Positions 25,789 through 34,166 are shown, numbered from the stretch's first letter. The stretch is 64,000 bases of DNA from Luteolibacter rhizosphaerae (GCF_025950095.1 NZ_JAPDDR010000009.1:1-64000); one strand, 5' to 3'. Numbers and translations are program-made. The notes: generated by a model not told the origin, from the letters alone.

Positions 25789-26598
25789 ATGAGTCGTGTT
25801 GCCTTGCTCCTGGCCCTCGCCTGCGCTGCCGCCATCGCGGGTTGGACTTTCCATCAGTCCGCGGAGGACCGGAAAACCGACGACAGCCCGGGCACCGCCA
25901 CCAGTGCACCGCAATCTTCAACTGAAACTCCTTCCCCCACCCCGGCACCCGCGCCCGTCCATGTCGATTACACGGAAGGCCCCGCCTCACCCGATGGCAT
26001 CGGCAAGTTCTTCCATGGTCGCGAGATCTCTCAGGTCATGGGCCATCCCGCCATCGGCTGGCTGGAGCGCGGTGAGCGCGAGCAGGAGGAAGCTCCTAGC
26101 AAGGCCATCGCCGCCATCGACCTGAAGCCCGGCGATGTCATCGCGGACATCGGTGCCGGCTCCGGCTACTATAGCTTTCGTATTTCGCCGAAGATCCCGC
26201 AGGGCAAGGTCGTCGCCGTCGACATCCAGCCGGAGATGCTCAATTTCCTGAAAGAGAAGTCCGCCGAACTTGGCATCAGCAATGTCCAGCCCCATCTCGG
26301 CAAGATCGACGACCTGATGCTCCCCGAGGCATCCCTCGACGCAGCCCTCATGGTGGATGCCTACCACGAGTTCTCCCATCCGCGCGAGATGCTCGCCTCG
26401 CTCCACAAGGCGCTGAAGCCCGGCGGGCGAATCTTCCTGCTGGAGTTCCGGGGGGAAGACCCGAGGGTGCCGATCAAGCCCCTTCACAAGATGACCGAGG
26501 CTCAGGCACGGCTGGAATTGGAGTCCGCGGGCTTCGAGTTCGTGTCGAATCTCCGCCCGCTTCCTTGGCAGCATTTCATGATCTTCCGACGTCCCTAG
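25789..26598 (+). CDS. Exported or membrane-anchored class I SAM methyltransferase
   Basis: A 269-residue protein whose N terminus, [18 protein letters not shown], is a signal peptide or uncleaved anchor, followed by a Pro/Thr/Ser-rich linker to residue about 55. The catalytic domain has motif [15 protein letters not shown], then [13 protein letters not shown] and [18 protein letters not shown]. The start at 25789 is favoured because it places the hydrophobic segment at the very N terminus. Methyltransferases outside the cytoplasm are odd because SAM is not expected there, so the domain may be degenerate in function or face the cytoplasm. It is divergent from the O-methyltransferase gene with an 82-bp gap. 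Confidence 0.72.
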   Translation: MSRVALLLALACAAAIAGWTFHQSAEDRKTDDSPGTATSAPQSSTETPSPTPAPAPVHVDYTEGPASPDGIGKFFHGREISQVMGHPAIGWLERGEREQEEAPSKAIAAIDLKPGDVIADIGAGSGYYSFRISPKIPQGKVVAVDIQPEMLNFLKEKSAELGISNVQPHLGKIDDLMLPEASLDAALMVDAYHEFSHPREMLASLHKALKPGGRIFLLEFRGEDPRVPIKPLHKMTEAQARLELESAGFEFVSNLRPLPWQHFMIFRRP

Positions 26599-26632
26599 GA
26601 ACCGGGCCCGGAGAGGCTGGAGTGATAGGAAA

Positions 26633-26660
26633 TTGGAAAGCACCATGCTTCGCTTTCCAA
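26633..26660 (+). other. Stem-loop downstream of the exported methyltransferase gene
   Basis: TTGGAAAGC (26633-26641) pairs perfectly with GCTTTCCAA (26652-26660) across a 10-nt loop. There is no T run. It may mark the end of the methyltransferase transcript. Apart from this and the 57-residue frame below, 26599-27078 holds nothing recognisable. Confidence 0.4.
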
Positions 26661-26735
26661 ATGGGTCGGACTACCAACACCGTTGGTTGCCGGGAGGAGA
26701 CCGCTTGCCCGTCAACCAAGGCACATGCGGAATAA

Positions 26736-26909
26736 TTACTTCCTAAACGCAAAGATCATAACCCCACGACCAACGATGATGCCGCTTGTCATGATCAGCG
26801 CCAGCATCGGAATCACCAGCCATGGAATTTTATAGAGATCTGCTATAAAGCCGATTACACCACCAAGAACGAAGAGGATAATCCCGACAATAAAAGTCTT
26901 CCGCCTCAT
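26736..26909 (-). CDS. Small membrane protein, 57 residues
   Basis: From ATG 26909 the minus strand encodes MRRKTFIVGIILFVLGGVIG, then FIADLYKIPW and a second hydrophobic stretch (LVIPMLALIMTSGIIVGRGV) ending FAFRK. The layout is two membrane helices with basic ends, the positive N terminus facing the cytoplasm. Codon choice is much richer in A/T than that of its neighbours (many ATT, GTT and TTT codons), which hints at a different origin. No strong ribosome-binding site is visible. The frame remains open 18 codons upstream without another start, so it could also be the tail of a decayed longer gene. Confidence 0.5.
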   Translation of the reverse strand: MRRKTFIVGIILFVLGGVIGFIADLYKIPWLVIPMLALIMTSGIIVGRGVMIFAFRK

Positions 26910-27078
26910 AGTCCAGAGCCCGTAGTTCTTGAGGTTGTTCGAAGTCTTCTTAATCGGTCGAGCACTTTTTCAACCGGCGGTCCGTCCTTGGAGAAGCCTC
27001 GTGATGGGTTGTGTTTGATGCCGCCTACGGTAAAACTAGAGGCGGCGTGGGAGCGCTTATCCGCGCCATCCCCGGTGA

Positions 27079-27741
27079 TCAAATATAGACCAGAGCATCC
27101 TCCTTCGCGAAGCGCACCTTGGGCAGCTCCGCGTAGGCATCGGTCGCGGCCCGATATCCGAGCGGGCAAACCACCACGCTGCTCAAGCCCTTCTCCTTCA
27201 AGCCCAGAATCTCGTCATATTGTTCGGACGAGAAACCCTCCATCGGGCACGCATCGATTCCCAGCAAGGCCGCGCTGGTGAGGAGATTCCCCAACGCAAT
27301 GTAAGCTTGGCGTGCCGCCCAAGCCTGGCGGGTCGGCGCGTCCATTGCATTTACGATTCCTCCCAGGAGCATGCCGCGGAAACCAGCCAAGGACTCGAGC
27401 GACACGCCGCGGATCTCCGCGATGCGCTGGATATGGGCATCGACCTCGCCTTCTCCGAAGCCGGTCTTTGCCGCGAAGACGACAAGGTGCGAGGCATCCT
27501 TGACCTGCTCCTGACCGTAGGACACGGGCACCAGCTTCTCCCTCAGCGCGGGATCCGTGACGACCACGAATTTCCACGGTTGCAGGCCACCACTCGAGGG
27601 TGACAGCACCAAGGCTTCTTCCAAGGCGGACCAATCTTCCGCGCTGATCTTACGCTCCGGGTCGAATTGCTTGGTCGCATAGCGCCAGTTGAGGCGTTCG
27701 ATGAGACGGGCGGGAGTGATACTTGTTACGGGGCTGCTCAT
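27079..27741 (-). CDS. Nitroreductase-family NAD(P)H-dependent flavin oxidoreductase
   Basis: A 220-residue cytoplasmic FMN enzyme like NfsB and YfkO. RYATKQFDP near residues 20-28 and SPSSGGLQPWKFVVV near 47-61 (the FMN and dimer region) are diagnostic. LTSAALLGIDACPMEGF and VVCPLGYRAATDAYA complete the pattern. It transfers two electrons from NAD(P)H to nitroaromatics, quinones or similar electrophiles; the real substrate is unknown. It is divergent from a LysR regulator whose palindromic box lies in the 87-bp gap, so control by that regulator is likely. Confidence 0.87.
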   Translation of the reverse strand: MSSPVTSITPARLIERLNWRYATKQFDPERKISAEDWSALEEALVLSPSSGGLQPWKFVVVTDPALREKLVPVSYGQEQVKDASHLVVFAAKTGFGEGEVDAHIQRIAEIRGVSLESLAGFRGMLLGGIVNAMDAPTRQAWAARQAYIALGNLLTSAALLGIDACPMEGFSSEQYDEILGLKEKGLSSVVVCPLGYRAATDAYAELPKVRFAKEDALVYI

Positions 27742-27797
27742 AGGTCCTCACCCTAACGAGGATCCGGATCGCCGGGTAACGTTCATTCGGCATTGCC

Positions 27798-27818
27798 GTG
27801 ATGCAATCCTTGCATCAC
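27798..27818. promoter_or_regulatory. LysR-type box between divergent genes
   Basis: GTGATGCAA and TTGCATCAC form a perfect 9-bp inverted repeat around TCC. The core TGCAATCCTTGCA has the T-N11-A form typical of LysR recognition sites. It lies 10 bp before the LysR gene's GTG start and 57 bp before the nitroreductase start, suited to autorepression and to activation of the divergent gene. Confidence 0.75.
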
Positions 27819-27828
27819 CATCGCTGCC

Positions 27829-28713
27829 GTGCTCCTGCAGATCCGATCGTTCCTGACCGTCGTCGAGGAGGGCAGCCTGCATCGTGCCGCCGCCCGACTC
27901 AACATCTCCCAATCGGCCTTGTCCCGTCAGGTTCAGGCGCTGGAGCATGAGTTGGGAGGCCCGCTTCTGGAGCGCAGTTCGACCGGTGTCATGCCCACCA
28001 TCGGGGGACGGGCACTCGTGAAGCGCATGGCATCCTTCCTCGCGAATTACGATGCGAACCTTCAGGCCGTTCGCCGGATCATCCGCGGCGATGCCGGGGA
28101 GCTGCGCATCGGCTATCTCGCTTCCGCCTTCCACGAGCACCTCGAACCCAGTCTCAGGAAACTGCGGCGGCTCTATCCGGATACCAAGGTGAAGCTGCTC
28201 GATCTCTTCCCGGGGGAGCAGATCACCGCATTGCGCAAGGGTGAGATCGACCTCGCCTTCCTCGAGGGCAGCGCGGCTCTCTCGCGGCGCGATTTTCAGA
28301 TGAAGAAGGTCGCGGTGCTCAGGTGTTTTGTCAGCCTACCGGAGGATCACCCCCTTGCTTCCAAGAAGAAGGTGAAGATCGCCGAGCTGAGAACGGAGAC
28401 TTTCATCGTGGGCTCGGAGAACGAGGTCCCGGGCATTCGCAGCCGCTTGGTCCGCTTCTGCCGGCTTCACGGGAACTTCACTCCGAAGATGATCGAGATT
28501 CCCGGCGGCATCGCCGAAGGGTTCTCGGCGGTCGCGAACGACGGTGCGGTGGCCCTCCTGCCTGCCATCTTCCGGCGTCACAAGCGCCCGGGGATGATCC
28601 TCGTCCCAATCGCCGATCCCGGCGCCACCTGGGAAATGGTGGTGGCTTGGCAGAAGAGCCACAACGCCGAGTCCTTGCTGGCATTGGTTGATGCCCTGCC
28701 GTCGGCGGAGTAG
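27829..28713 (+). CDS. LysR-family transcriptional regulator
   Basis: A 294-residue regulator starting at GTG 27829. The winged helix-turn-helix at residues 1-60 reads FLTVVEEGSLHRAAARLNIS then QSALSRQVQALEHELGGPLLER. The C-terminal two-lobed effector domain begins near residue 90 (GELRIGYLASAFHEHLEPSL). It probably senses a small molecule and controls the divergent nitroreductase gene through the palindrome just upstream. The class that regulates flavin reductases often responds to electrophiles or aromatic acids, but the inducer here is unknown. Confidence 0.88.
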   Translation: MLLQIRSFLTVVEEGSLHRAAARLNISQSALSRQVQALEHELGGPLLERSSTGVMPTIGGRALVKRMASFLANYDANLQAVRRIIRGDAGELRIGYLASAFHEHLEPSLRKLRRLYPDTKVKLLDLFPGEQITALRKGEIDLAFLEGSAALSRRDFQMKKVAVLRCFVSLPEDHPLASKKKVKIAELRTETFIVGSENEVPGIRSRLVRFCRLHGNFTPKMIEIPGGIAEGFSAVANDGAVALLPAIFRRHKRPGMILVPIADPGATWEMVVAWQKSHNAESLLALVDALPSAE

Positions 28714-28723
28714 CCCGCGTGCC

Positions 28724-29320
28724 CTAGGCTGGAGAGGCCAGCACGGCCTCCAATTGCATCCGGTGGATCTCGTGATGCTGCACGGCGACACAGAACCAGT
28801 GGTGAGCATCCAGTGGCCCGAACCACGGATGCGGATGCTGGATCGTACCGCAAAGGCTCTCCGCCTTCCCGAGAAACTTGGCCCACGAGGCCGTCGTGTC
28901 GCGAAACAGATCGAGGCTTTCGGGTCCGGCATCCGGTGACGGCTTCACATCGGCCGGGCCGCGGCTCTGCCCGGGTAGCTTTCCGACCAGCAACCCATGA
29001 ACCAGCATCAGCACGCCACGGTCCACGATCGCGAGGTGCTGCACGATCATTCCCGGCGACCAGTAGCGACTGCTGTCTTCCATCCCGGGGACCCGCTCCA
29101 CCAGCACCCTCCTGCGAAGCCTGGCTTCATCCAGCCCGGTCACGAGTTCCAGTATCGCCCCCGCTCCCGAGAGGAAGTCCGCCAATGCCGCGTCCCGGTC
29201 ATGAGACGCGGCATACCGCACCAGCCCCATCCTCACCACGCGCCGCTCTGCCTCCGGCAGGCCTGCACCCGGCTTCTCCAGAGCTGCCTGAATCGCTTCC
29301 TCGTCCCGTTCTTCACCCAT
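28724..29320 (-). CDS. DinB-like four-helix protein
   Basis: A 198-residue protein resembling the DinB/YfiT superfamily. Histidines that could form the metal site appear in SPGMIVQHLAIVDRG and VAVQHHEIHRMQLEAV, near residues 95 and 180, placed as in DinB_2 proteins. There is no signal peptide. Members are metal-dependent transferases or stress proteins, for example using bacillithiol or mycothiol. Here the function is not assigned. It ends 10 bp from the LysR gene in convergent fashion and is divergent from an HxlR regulator. The shared region contains a CTTGCG/CGCAAG palindrome, so co-regulation with HxlR is possible. Confidence 0.65.
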   Translation of the reverse strand: MGEERDEEAIQAALEKPGAGLPEAERRVVRMGLVRYAASHDRDAALADFLSGAGAILELVTGLDEARLRRRVLVERVPGMEDSSRYWSPGMIVQHLAIVDRGVLMLVHGLLVGKLPGQSRGPADVKPSPDAGPESLDLFRDTTASWAKFLGKAESLCGTIQHPHPWFGPLDAHHWFCVAVQHHEIHRMQLEAVLASPA

Positions 29321-29329
29321 GGCATTTCA

Positions 29330-29344
29330 CTTGCGATTCGCAAG
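29330..29344. promoter_or_regulatory. Palindrome in the divergent DinB-like/HxlR region
   Basis: CTTGCG and CGCAAG flank ATT, a perfect 6-bp inverted repeat 9 bp upstream of the DinB-like start and 52 bp upstream of the HxlR start. A weaker related site (ACTT-TGC-AAGT) lies at 29373-29383. Both could bind the HxlR protein. Confidence 0.45.
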
Positions 29345-29396
29345 CCACATCACCCATGCTTGCATTACTTTTACTTTGCAAGTTATTTTACCTGGC

Positions 29397-29768
29397 ATGA
29401 GATCAGCCGCCCGCCGTTCCCCATGCCCTCTGGCCTGCGCGCTCGATCTTTTCGGGGATCGCTGGACCCTGCTGCTGATCCGCGATCTCTTCCTCGGCAA
29501 GCAGCGCTACGACGAGTTCATGTCGTCCCCCGAGGGTATCGCCACGAATATTCTGGCGGATCGGCTGAAGCTCCTCGCCGAGCACGGACTCGTGAAGCGG
29601 ATCCCCGACAAGGAGGACAAGCGCCGCTTCCTCTACCAGCTCACCCCGCGTGGCAGGAGCACCCGCCAATTTCTGCTGCCGATGATCCGCTGGGGGCTGG
29701 CACAGTGCAAGGGAACGCGCACGATGGGCGGCAGCTTCCCTGAACCCGGCCCCGAGCATGAAGCCTGA
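29397..29768 (+). CDS. HxlR-family transcriptional regulator
   Basis: 123 residues from the ATG at 29397. An in-frame ATG at 29319 would give a non-conserved lead that overlaps the divergent gene. The HxlR winged helix-turn-helix is evident: CPLACALDLFGDRWTLLLIR with the conserved DRWT-LLIRDL core, then YDEFMSSPEGIATNILADRL and the wing KRIPDKEDKRRFLYQLTPRG. The usual near-N-terminal cysteine is present, as in redox- or aldehyde-sensing members such as YodB and HxlR. It overlaps the downstream membrane protein gene by 11 bp. Confidence 0.85.
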   Translation: MRSAARRSPCPLACALDLFGDRWTLLLIRDLFLGKQRYDEFMSSPEGIATNILADRLKLLAEHGLVKRIPDKEDKRRFLYQLTPRGRSTRQFLLPMIRWGLAQCKGTRTMGGSFPEPGPEHEA

Positions 29769-30372
29769 ACAGGTCTTCCGCATCATCATCATCGCCGCCG
29801 GCCTCGCCGGTCTAGTCCTGCAATTCCAGATCAGCACCGGCATGCTCGCGGCCCGCGGGTTGGGACTGGGTGCCACTCTCTGGAAGCTCTCGGGATACTT
29901 CACGATCCTGACGAACGCGCTGCTGGTGCTGGTCCATGTGCTTTGCCTGCTGCCCTCCGGATCGAGATACCGCAGCGCCCCCGTCCAAGGCGCGTTGCTG
30001 CTCTACATTCTCGTTGTCGGGGTTGTCTACGTGGTCCTGCTCGCGAATCTCTGGAAGCCGGAGGGCAAGCAATGGTGGGCGGACAACCTGCTCCACCGCG
30101 TGACCCCGCTCCTCCAACTGGGATTCTGGATCGCTTTCGTCCCGAAGGATATTCTGCCGTGGCGGCAGGCGCTGCCGTGGTTGGCTTGGCCTGCAGCCTA
30201 TCTGATTTGGACACTCGCCCGCGGCCCGGCCTATCCCTACCCCTTCTTGGAAGCCGACCGTCTCGGCTGGCCGCGCACGATCTTGAACTGCCTGCTTATG
30301 ACGGCCGCCTTCTCAGTCGGAGCCCTCGCGATCATCGGTGGCGGACGAGCGCTCGCCAAGAAGCCGGGTTAA
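29758..30372 (+). CDS. Pr6Pr-family six-helix membrane protein
   Basis: A 204-residue protein with about six transmembrane segments. The pattern of the first two helices (RIIIIAAGLAGLVLQFQIST, then LSGYFTILTNALLVLVHVL) and the segment WWADNLLHRVTPLLQLGFW match the Pr6Pr/FAR-17a-like family of integral membrane proteins. LLHRVTP with its histidine is the most conserved spot of that family. No function is established for the bacterial members. It overlaps the HxlR gene by 11 bp and is probably co-transcribed with it. Confidence 0.75.
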   Translation: MKPEQVFRIIIIAAGLAGLVLQFQISTGMLAARGLGLGATLWKLSGYFTILTNALLVLVHVLCLLPSGSRYRSAPVQGALLLYILVVGVVYVVLLANLWKPEGKQWWADNLLHRVTPLLQLGFWIAFVPKDILPWRQALPWLAWPAAYLIWTLARGPAYPYPFLEADRLGWPRTILNCLLMTAAFSVGALAIIGGGRALAKKPG

Positions 30373-30439
30373 TTTGTATGACAACTCATAAAGGATCGGC
30401 TTGCGGTGCATCGCCATCCTGCCATCCTCACGGAAATCC

Positions 30440-31840
30440 ATGGCCTACCTCGACGACGAATCGTTCCTTCTCCATTCGCCGACCGCACGCCGCCTCTACC
30501 ACGAGGCCGCGAAGGATCAACCCATCTTCGACTATCACTGTCACCTCTCCCCTGCGGAGATCGCCACCAATCATCGCTGGGATAACCTGGCGGACATCTG
30601 GCTCGGCGGTGACCACTACAAGTGGCGCCTGCTCCGCGCCAATGGCATCGACGAGGAATACATCACCGGTTCGGCAAGCCCGCGCGAGAAGTTCCAAGCT
30701 TGGGCGGAGACCGTTCCCTACACCCTGCGGAATCCCATCCACCACTGGACCCATCTCGAGCTACGCCGCTACTTCGGCATCGAGAAGCTCCTGAGTCCGG
30801 ACACGGCCGATGAAATTTGGGAAGAGGCGAACGCCAAGCTCGCCGAAGCTGACTTCTGCGTCCACGGCATTCTCGACAAGTTCCAGGTGAAGATGGTCGG
30901 CACCACCGACGATCCCGCCGACCCGCTGCGCCACCATGAGACCATCGCGAAGAGCGGCATCGGCACCCAGGTGCTGCCGACCTTCCGCCCGGACAAGGCC
31001 TTCCAAGTCGACCAACCGAAGGCCTTCGACGCGTGGATCGAGAAGCTGGAAGAGATCACCGATACCAGCATCCATCACGTCTCCGATCTGCTGCAGGCGC
31101 TGCAGAAGCGCCATGACGCCTTCCACCAAGCCGGCTGCCGCCTTTCCGATCACGGGCTCGACCGCTGCCCCGCCCTGCCTTGCGACGATGCGGACGCTTC
31201 GATCATCTTCGACAAGGCGCGCCGTGGCATCCCGGTAACTTCCGAAGAAAAAGAGAAGTTCTGCTTCTTCCTGATGGTCTTCTTCGGCCAGCAGGATGCG
31301 GCCAAGGGTTGGACCAAGCAGCTTCACCTCGGACCCTTCCGCAATGTGAATCCCCGCATGTTCGGCCTACTCGGGCCGGATGCGGGCTTCGATACCATCG
31401 GCGACGAGCGCCAGGGAGCCGCCCTGATCACCTACCTCGGCACGCTGGCCAACCGTGGTGCCCTGCCGCAGGTGATCCTCTACAACATCAATCCGCGGGA
31501 CAACTACCTCTTCGCCGCCATGACCGGGGCCTTCCAAGACGGCACGGCACCAGGCAAGATCCAGTTCGGCTCGGGCTGGTGGTTTATGGATCAGAAGGAC
31601 GGCATGGAGATGCAGCTCAACGCGCTCTCCGCCACCGGCCTGCTCTCTCGCTTCGTCGGCATGCTGACGGACTCGCGCTCCTTCCTCTCCTTCCCGCGTC
31701 ACGAGTACTTCCGCCGCATCCTCTGCAACCTGATCGGCACCGAGGCCGACCGCGGCGAGCTGCCGGATGACTTCGAGGCGCTCTCGAAGCTGGTGAAGGA
31801 CGTGTGCAGCGGGAACGCGCAGCGTTACTTCGGCTTCTGA
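30440..31840 (+). CDS. uxaC: Glucuronate (uronate) isomerase UxaC
   Basis: A 466-residue cytoplasmic enzyme that isomerises D-glucuronate to D-fructuronate and D-galacturonate to D-tagaturonate, the first step of hexuronate use. The ATG at 30440 is chosen over one at 30401 because MAYLDDESFLLHSPTARRLY is the usual N terminus. The metal motif DYHCHLSP near residues 30-37, WLGGDHYKWRLLRANG and the C-terminal MLTDSRSFLSFPRHEYFRR are family hallmarks. No other uronate pathway genes are nearby, so it is a solitary gene, perhaps linked to polysaccharide breakdown encoded elsewhere. Confidence 0.95.
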   Translation: MAYLDDESFLLHSPTARRLYHEAAKDQPIFDYHCHLSPAEIATNHRWDNLADIWLGGDHYKWRLLRANGIDEEYITGSASPREKFQAWAETVPYTLRNPIHHWTHLELRRYFGIEKLLSPDTADEIWEEANAKLAEADFCVHGILDKFQVKMVGTTDDPADPLRHHETIAKSGIGTQVLPTFRPDKAFQVDQPKAFDAWIEKLEEITDTSIHHVSDLLQALQKRHDAFHQAGCRLSDHGLDRCPALPCDDADASIIFDKARRGIPVTSEEKEKFCFFLMVFFGQQDAAKGWTKQLHLGPFRNVNPRMFGLLGPDAGFDTIGDERQGAALITYLGTLANRGALPQVILYNINPRDNYLFAAMTGAFQDGTAPGKIQFGSGWWFMDQKDGMEMQLNALSATGLLSRFVGMLTDSRSFLSFPRHEYFRRILCNLIGTEADRGELPDDFEALSKLVKDVCSGNAQRYFGF

Positions 31841-31860
31841 GCGTTCCTGAGCCGCGCCAT

Positions 31861-31894
31861 GCTCATCGCCTCCTGAGTCTTCGGGGCGATGAGC
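31861..31894 (+). terminator. Stem-loop after uxaC
   Basis: GCTCATCGCC (31861-31870) pairs perfectly with GGCGATGAGC (31885-31894) across a 14-nt loop, 20 bp after the uxaC stop. No T run follows, so it is a probable 3' end structure rather than a textbook intrinsic terminator. Confidence 0.45.
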
Positions 31895-31939
31895 CTGCAA
31901 GAAAATTGGAAGCTGGCCGGAATAGGGCTATGGTGACGG

Positions 31940-32503
31940 ATGCATCCATTCCGAACCATCCTCTGTTGCTCTCTCATCGCCGCGTCTCCGTCATTCGCCG
32001 CAGACGACAAGGCCGTGCGCATTCCTTCACCGAAGGGCGATCTCGTGCTGCTGGTGGAGCAAAGGACCACAGGTGCCGACACCGTGAAGCTCGAAGGGGT
32101 TTCCGGGAAAGAGTTCCTGACCTTCGCGGTGGATGATGAGTTAAAGGAAGGCGAGGTGAAGGACGGGACCGTGCTGTGGAGCCCGGCGAGTGATGGGGTG
32201 GCTTTTGCCGCCGGGAACAAGTCGGTGATTCAAGCCTTCGCCTTCGTAAGAACCACGGCGGGTTGGAAGCCGCTGAAGTTGCCGGCGCCCAGCGCTGAAG
32301 GAAAGGCGTTGGAGAATCCCCACGTGCAGCCCGCGAAATGGCAAGGCAAGCAGCTCGTGCTGACAATCTCCGGCCCCCACGGCGGCCAAGCGGCAGCCGG
32401 GACCTACGCCGGAACCATGACCGTGGAAGTCGATCCGGAGGCCGGTGTCGCGAAGAAAATCGAAGAGAACATCTCGGTGAGTAAGAACGCGGAAAGCCGT
32501 TGA
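31940..32503 (+). CDS. Exported hypothetical protein, 187 residues
   Basis: Not recognised. It has a signal peptide (RTILCCSLIAASPSFAADD) and then a beta-rich body with no cysteines after cleavage. Segments such as VLWSPASDGVAFAAGNKSVIQAF and TTAGWKPLKLPAPSA resemble propeller-blade or WD-like strands, but no full repeat can be shown. It lies directly before the lactonase-like gene, whose 5' region follows its stop without a gap. The two are probably co-transcribed and both periplasmic. Confidence 0.6.
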   Translation: MHPFRTILCCSLIAASPSFAADDKAVRIPSPKGDLVLLVEQRTTGADTVKLEGVSGKEFLTFAVDDELKEGEVKDGTVLWSPASDGVAFAAGNKSVIQAFAFVRTTAGWKPLKLPAPSAEGKALENPHVQPAKWQGKQLVLTISGPHGGQAAAGTYAGTMTVEVDPEAGVAKKIEENISVSKNAESR

Positions 32504-32536
32504 ATGTCCGGCCGCACGCATGGCGTAGTGATGGGG

Positions 32537-33643
32537 ATGATCAAACCCGCACTCCTTTTGTTCGCGCTATCGCCCTTGGCCTTCGCCGCACCCCAGCGTA
32601 TTGCCATCGGCACGAATACCGGTGGCAGCGGCAAGAGCGAGGGCATCTACCTCTCCAGCTTCGACCCGGAGACGGGCGCATTCGAGGACGTAAAGCTCGG
32701 TGCGAAATATCAGGGCCCGGGCTTCCTGGCCCTGCACCCTTCCAAGCCGCTCCTTTATTCCGTCGGCCGCTCCGAAGCACATCCGAAGGGCAGCATCGCT
32801 GCCTTCCGGCTCGGGGAGACGCTGGAATTTATTAACGAGGCATCTTCGGGGGGCCACAATCCCTGTCACCTGGCCGTGAACGAGAGGGGTACCGCGCTGG
32901 CCACAGCGAACTATAGCGATGGCAGCACGGCGATGCTTCCGATCAACCCCATGGGCGGAGTGGAAGCGCCGGACTTCGTGAAGCGGATCGAGGGCACCGG
33001 CCCGCGCAAGGACCGCCAGGAAGGCCCCCATGCGCATGGCGTCTATTTCCGCAGCGGATTTCTCCACGTGCCGGACCTCGGCTTGGACAGAGTGCTGAGC
33101 TGGCCGGTGGAAGAGGGATCCGCCAAGCCGGTGAAGGAAGATCCGGGCTCCTGGTCCTCCGCCCCTGGTGCCGGACCTCGACACATGGAGTTCTCACCCG
33201 ACGGCCGCCATGCCTATGTGGTGAATGAACTCGATAACACCGTGAGTGCGTGCAGCTACGAGGCGAAGGAGGGCAAGTTCACCACGCTCCATAGCATTAC
33301 TACCCTGCCGGAAGGCTGGACCGGGAACAGCACCACGGCCGAGATCTCGGTGCACCCGAATGGCAAGTTCGTCTACGCTTCGAACCGGGGCCACGACAGC
33401 ATCGCGGTCTTCGCGCGCGATTCCGCGTCGGGCAAGCTGAGCTCGGTCCAGATCGTTCCCTGCGGCGGCAAGATTCCCCGCCACTTCACGATTTCCCCGG
33501 ACGGCAAGTGGCTGCTCTGCGCTCATCAGGACAGCAACACACTCTCCTCCCTGCCCCTTGATCCCGCCACCGGCAAGCTCGGCGAACCGAAGGCCACCAC
33601 CGCTTGCCCGAACCCGATCTGCATCCTCTTCCTGCCAAAATAA
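32537..33643 (+). CDS. Exported seven-bladed beta-propeller of the 6-phosphogluconolactonase (YbhE) family
   Basis: 368 residues from the ATG at 32537, which gives the signal peptide MIKPALLLFALSPLAFAAP; further in-frame ATGs exist at 32504 and 32531. The body consists of propeller blades of the PF10282 type, for example GFLALHPSKPLLYSVGR, PHAHGVYFRSGFLHVPDLG, GPRHMEFSPDGRHAYVVNE and PRHFTISPDGKWLLCAHQD. Cytoplasmic YbhE hydrolyses 6-phosphogluconolactone. The signal peptide here argues for another, extracytoplasmic lactone or a binding function. It follows the exported unknown gene closely. Confidence 0.8.
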   Translation: MIKPALLLFALSPLAFAAPQRIAIGTNTGGSGKSEGIYLSSFDPETGAFEDVKLGAKYQGPGFLALHPSKPLLYSVGRSEAHPKGSIAAFRLGETLEFINEASSGGHNPCHLAVNERGTALATANYSDGSTAMLPINPMGGVEAPDFVKRIEGTGPRKDRQEGPHAHGVYFRSGFLHVPDLGLDRVLSWPVEEGSAKPVKEDPGSWSSAPGAGPRHMEFSPDGRHAYVVNELDNTVSACSYEAKEGKFTTLHSITTLPEGWTGNSTTAEISVHPNGKFVYASNRGHDSIAVFARDSASGKLSSVQIVPCGGKIPRHFTISPDGKWLLCAHQDSNTLSSLPLDPATGKLGEPKATTACPNPICILFLPK

Positions 33644-33741
33644 GCGGCCTCCCCACGAGGCAACATTTCCCTTAAAATTCTCTTGCGCGGGGTCGGATCA
33701 AATGCATTCTTCCGGCCCCGCCGCAAGGCAGGTCACACAAA

Positions 33742-33817
33742 GCCTCGTTAGCTCAGTTGGTAGAGCAGAAGACTCTTAATCTTTTGGTCCTTGGTTCGAG
33801 TCCAAGACGGGGTACCA
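33742..33817 (+). tRNA. tRNA-Lys(CTT)
   Basis: A full cloverleaf with encoded CCA. The acceptor GCCTCGT pairs with ACGGGGT (with G-T wobbles), the D arm is GCTC-AGTTGGTA-GAGC, and the anticodon stem GAAGA/TCTTT holds the loop CTCTTAA, so the anticodon is CTT. The T arm is CTTGG-TTCGAGT-CCAAG. A strong terminator follows 8 bp later. Confidence 0.95.
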
Positions 33818-33825
33818 CTCTCCTG

Positions 33826-33853
33826 AAAAACCCGCCGCGTCCGGCGGGTTTTT
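33826..33853 (+). terminator. Intrinsic terminator after tRNA-Lys
   Basis: CCCGCCG pairs with CGGCGGG around CGTC, flanked by AAAAA and TTTTT. It is a textbook intrinsic terminator 8 bp after the tRNA and works in both directions. Confidence 0.9.
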
Positions 33854-33893
33854 CGTTTCCAAGCGAAAGACAACGTGGAAAGAGCCGGCTGGA

Positions 33894-34148
33894 TTGGAAT
33901 CGCGCCGGATCTTGCTGTTAGATAAGATTGCTGACGTGGCTTATCTGCCCGGCATCGGTGTTCTTCTTTTCACCCTCTCCGATATCCGGCGGGGTGAAGC
34001 CAATTTGCTCGATAGCTTCCTAGGTGCTGACCTGTCGATCGAACGCAGCGGAAGCGGAATCCTGTTCTGGGGCGTGATGGTGGTTCAGCTCCTTATTGTC
34101 GCGGCGCTTCTTCTCGTCGGACGCCTGATCGAAGTCGCCATGAGCTGA
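33894..34148 (+). CDS. Possible small membrane protein, 84 residues
   Basis: Not recognised. The open frame starts with TTG 33894, or possibly a GTG about 18 codons in. It encodes two hydrophobic segments, VAYLPGIGVLLFTLSDI and SGILFWGVMVVQLLIVAALLLVGRL, separated by an acidic, polar loop. The composition is protein-like and a terminator hairpin follows 18 bp after the stop, which favours a real gene. The weak start and the lack of a clear ribosome-binding site keep confidence moderate. Confidence 0.45.
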   Translation: MESRRILLLDKIADVAYLPGIGVLLFTLSDIRRGEANLLDSFLGADLSIERSGSGILFWGVMVVQLLIVAALLLVGRLIEVAMS

Positions 34149-34166
34149 TCCCGCTCCGGAAAACAA

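Noticed and set aside
33742..33853. tRNA-Lys as an integration site for a genomic island
   Set aside because: No integrase gene and no repeated 3' tRNA segment are present downstream; only a terminator and a small membrane frame follow.
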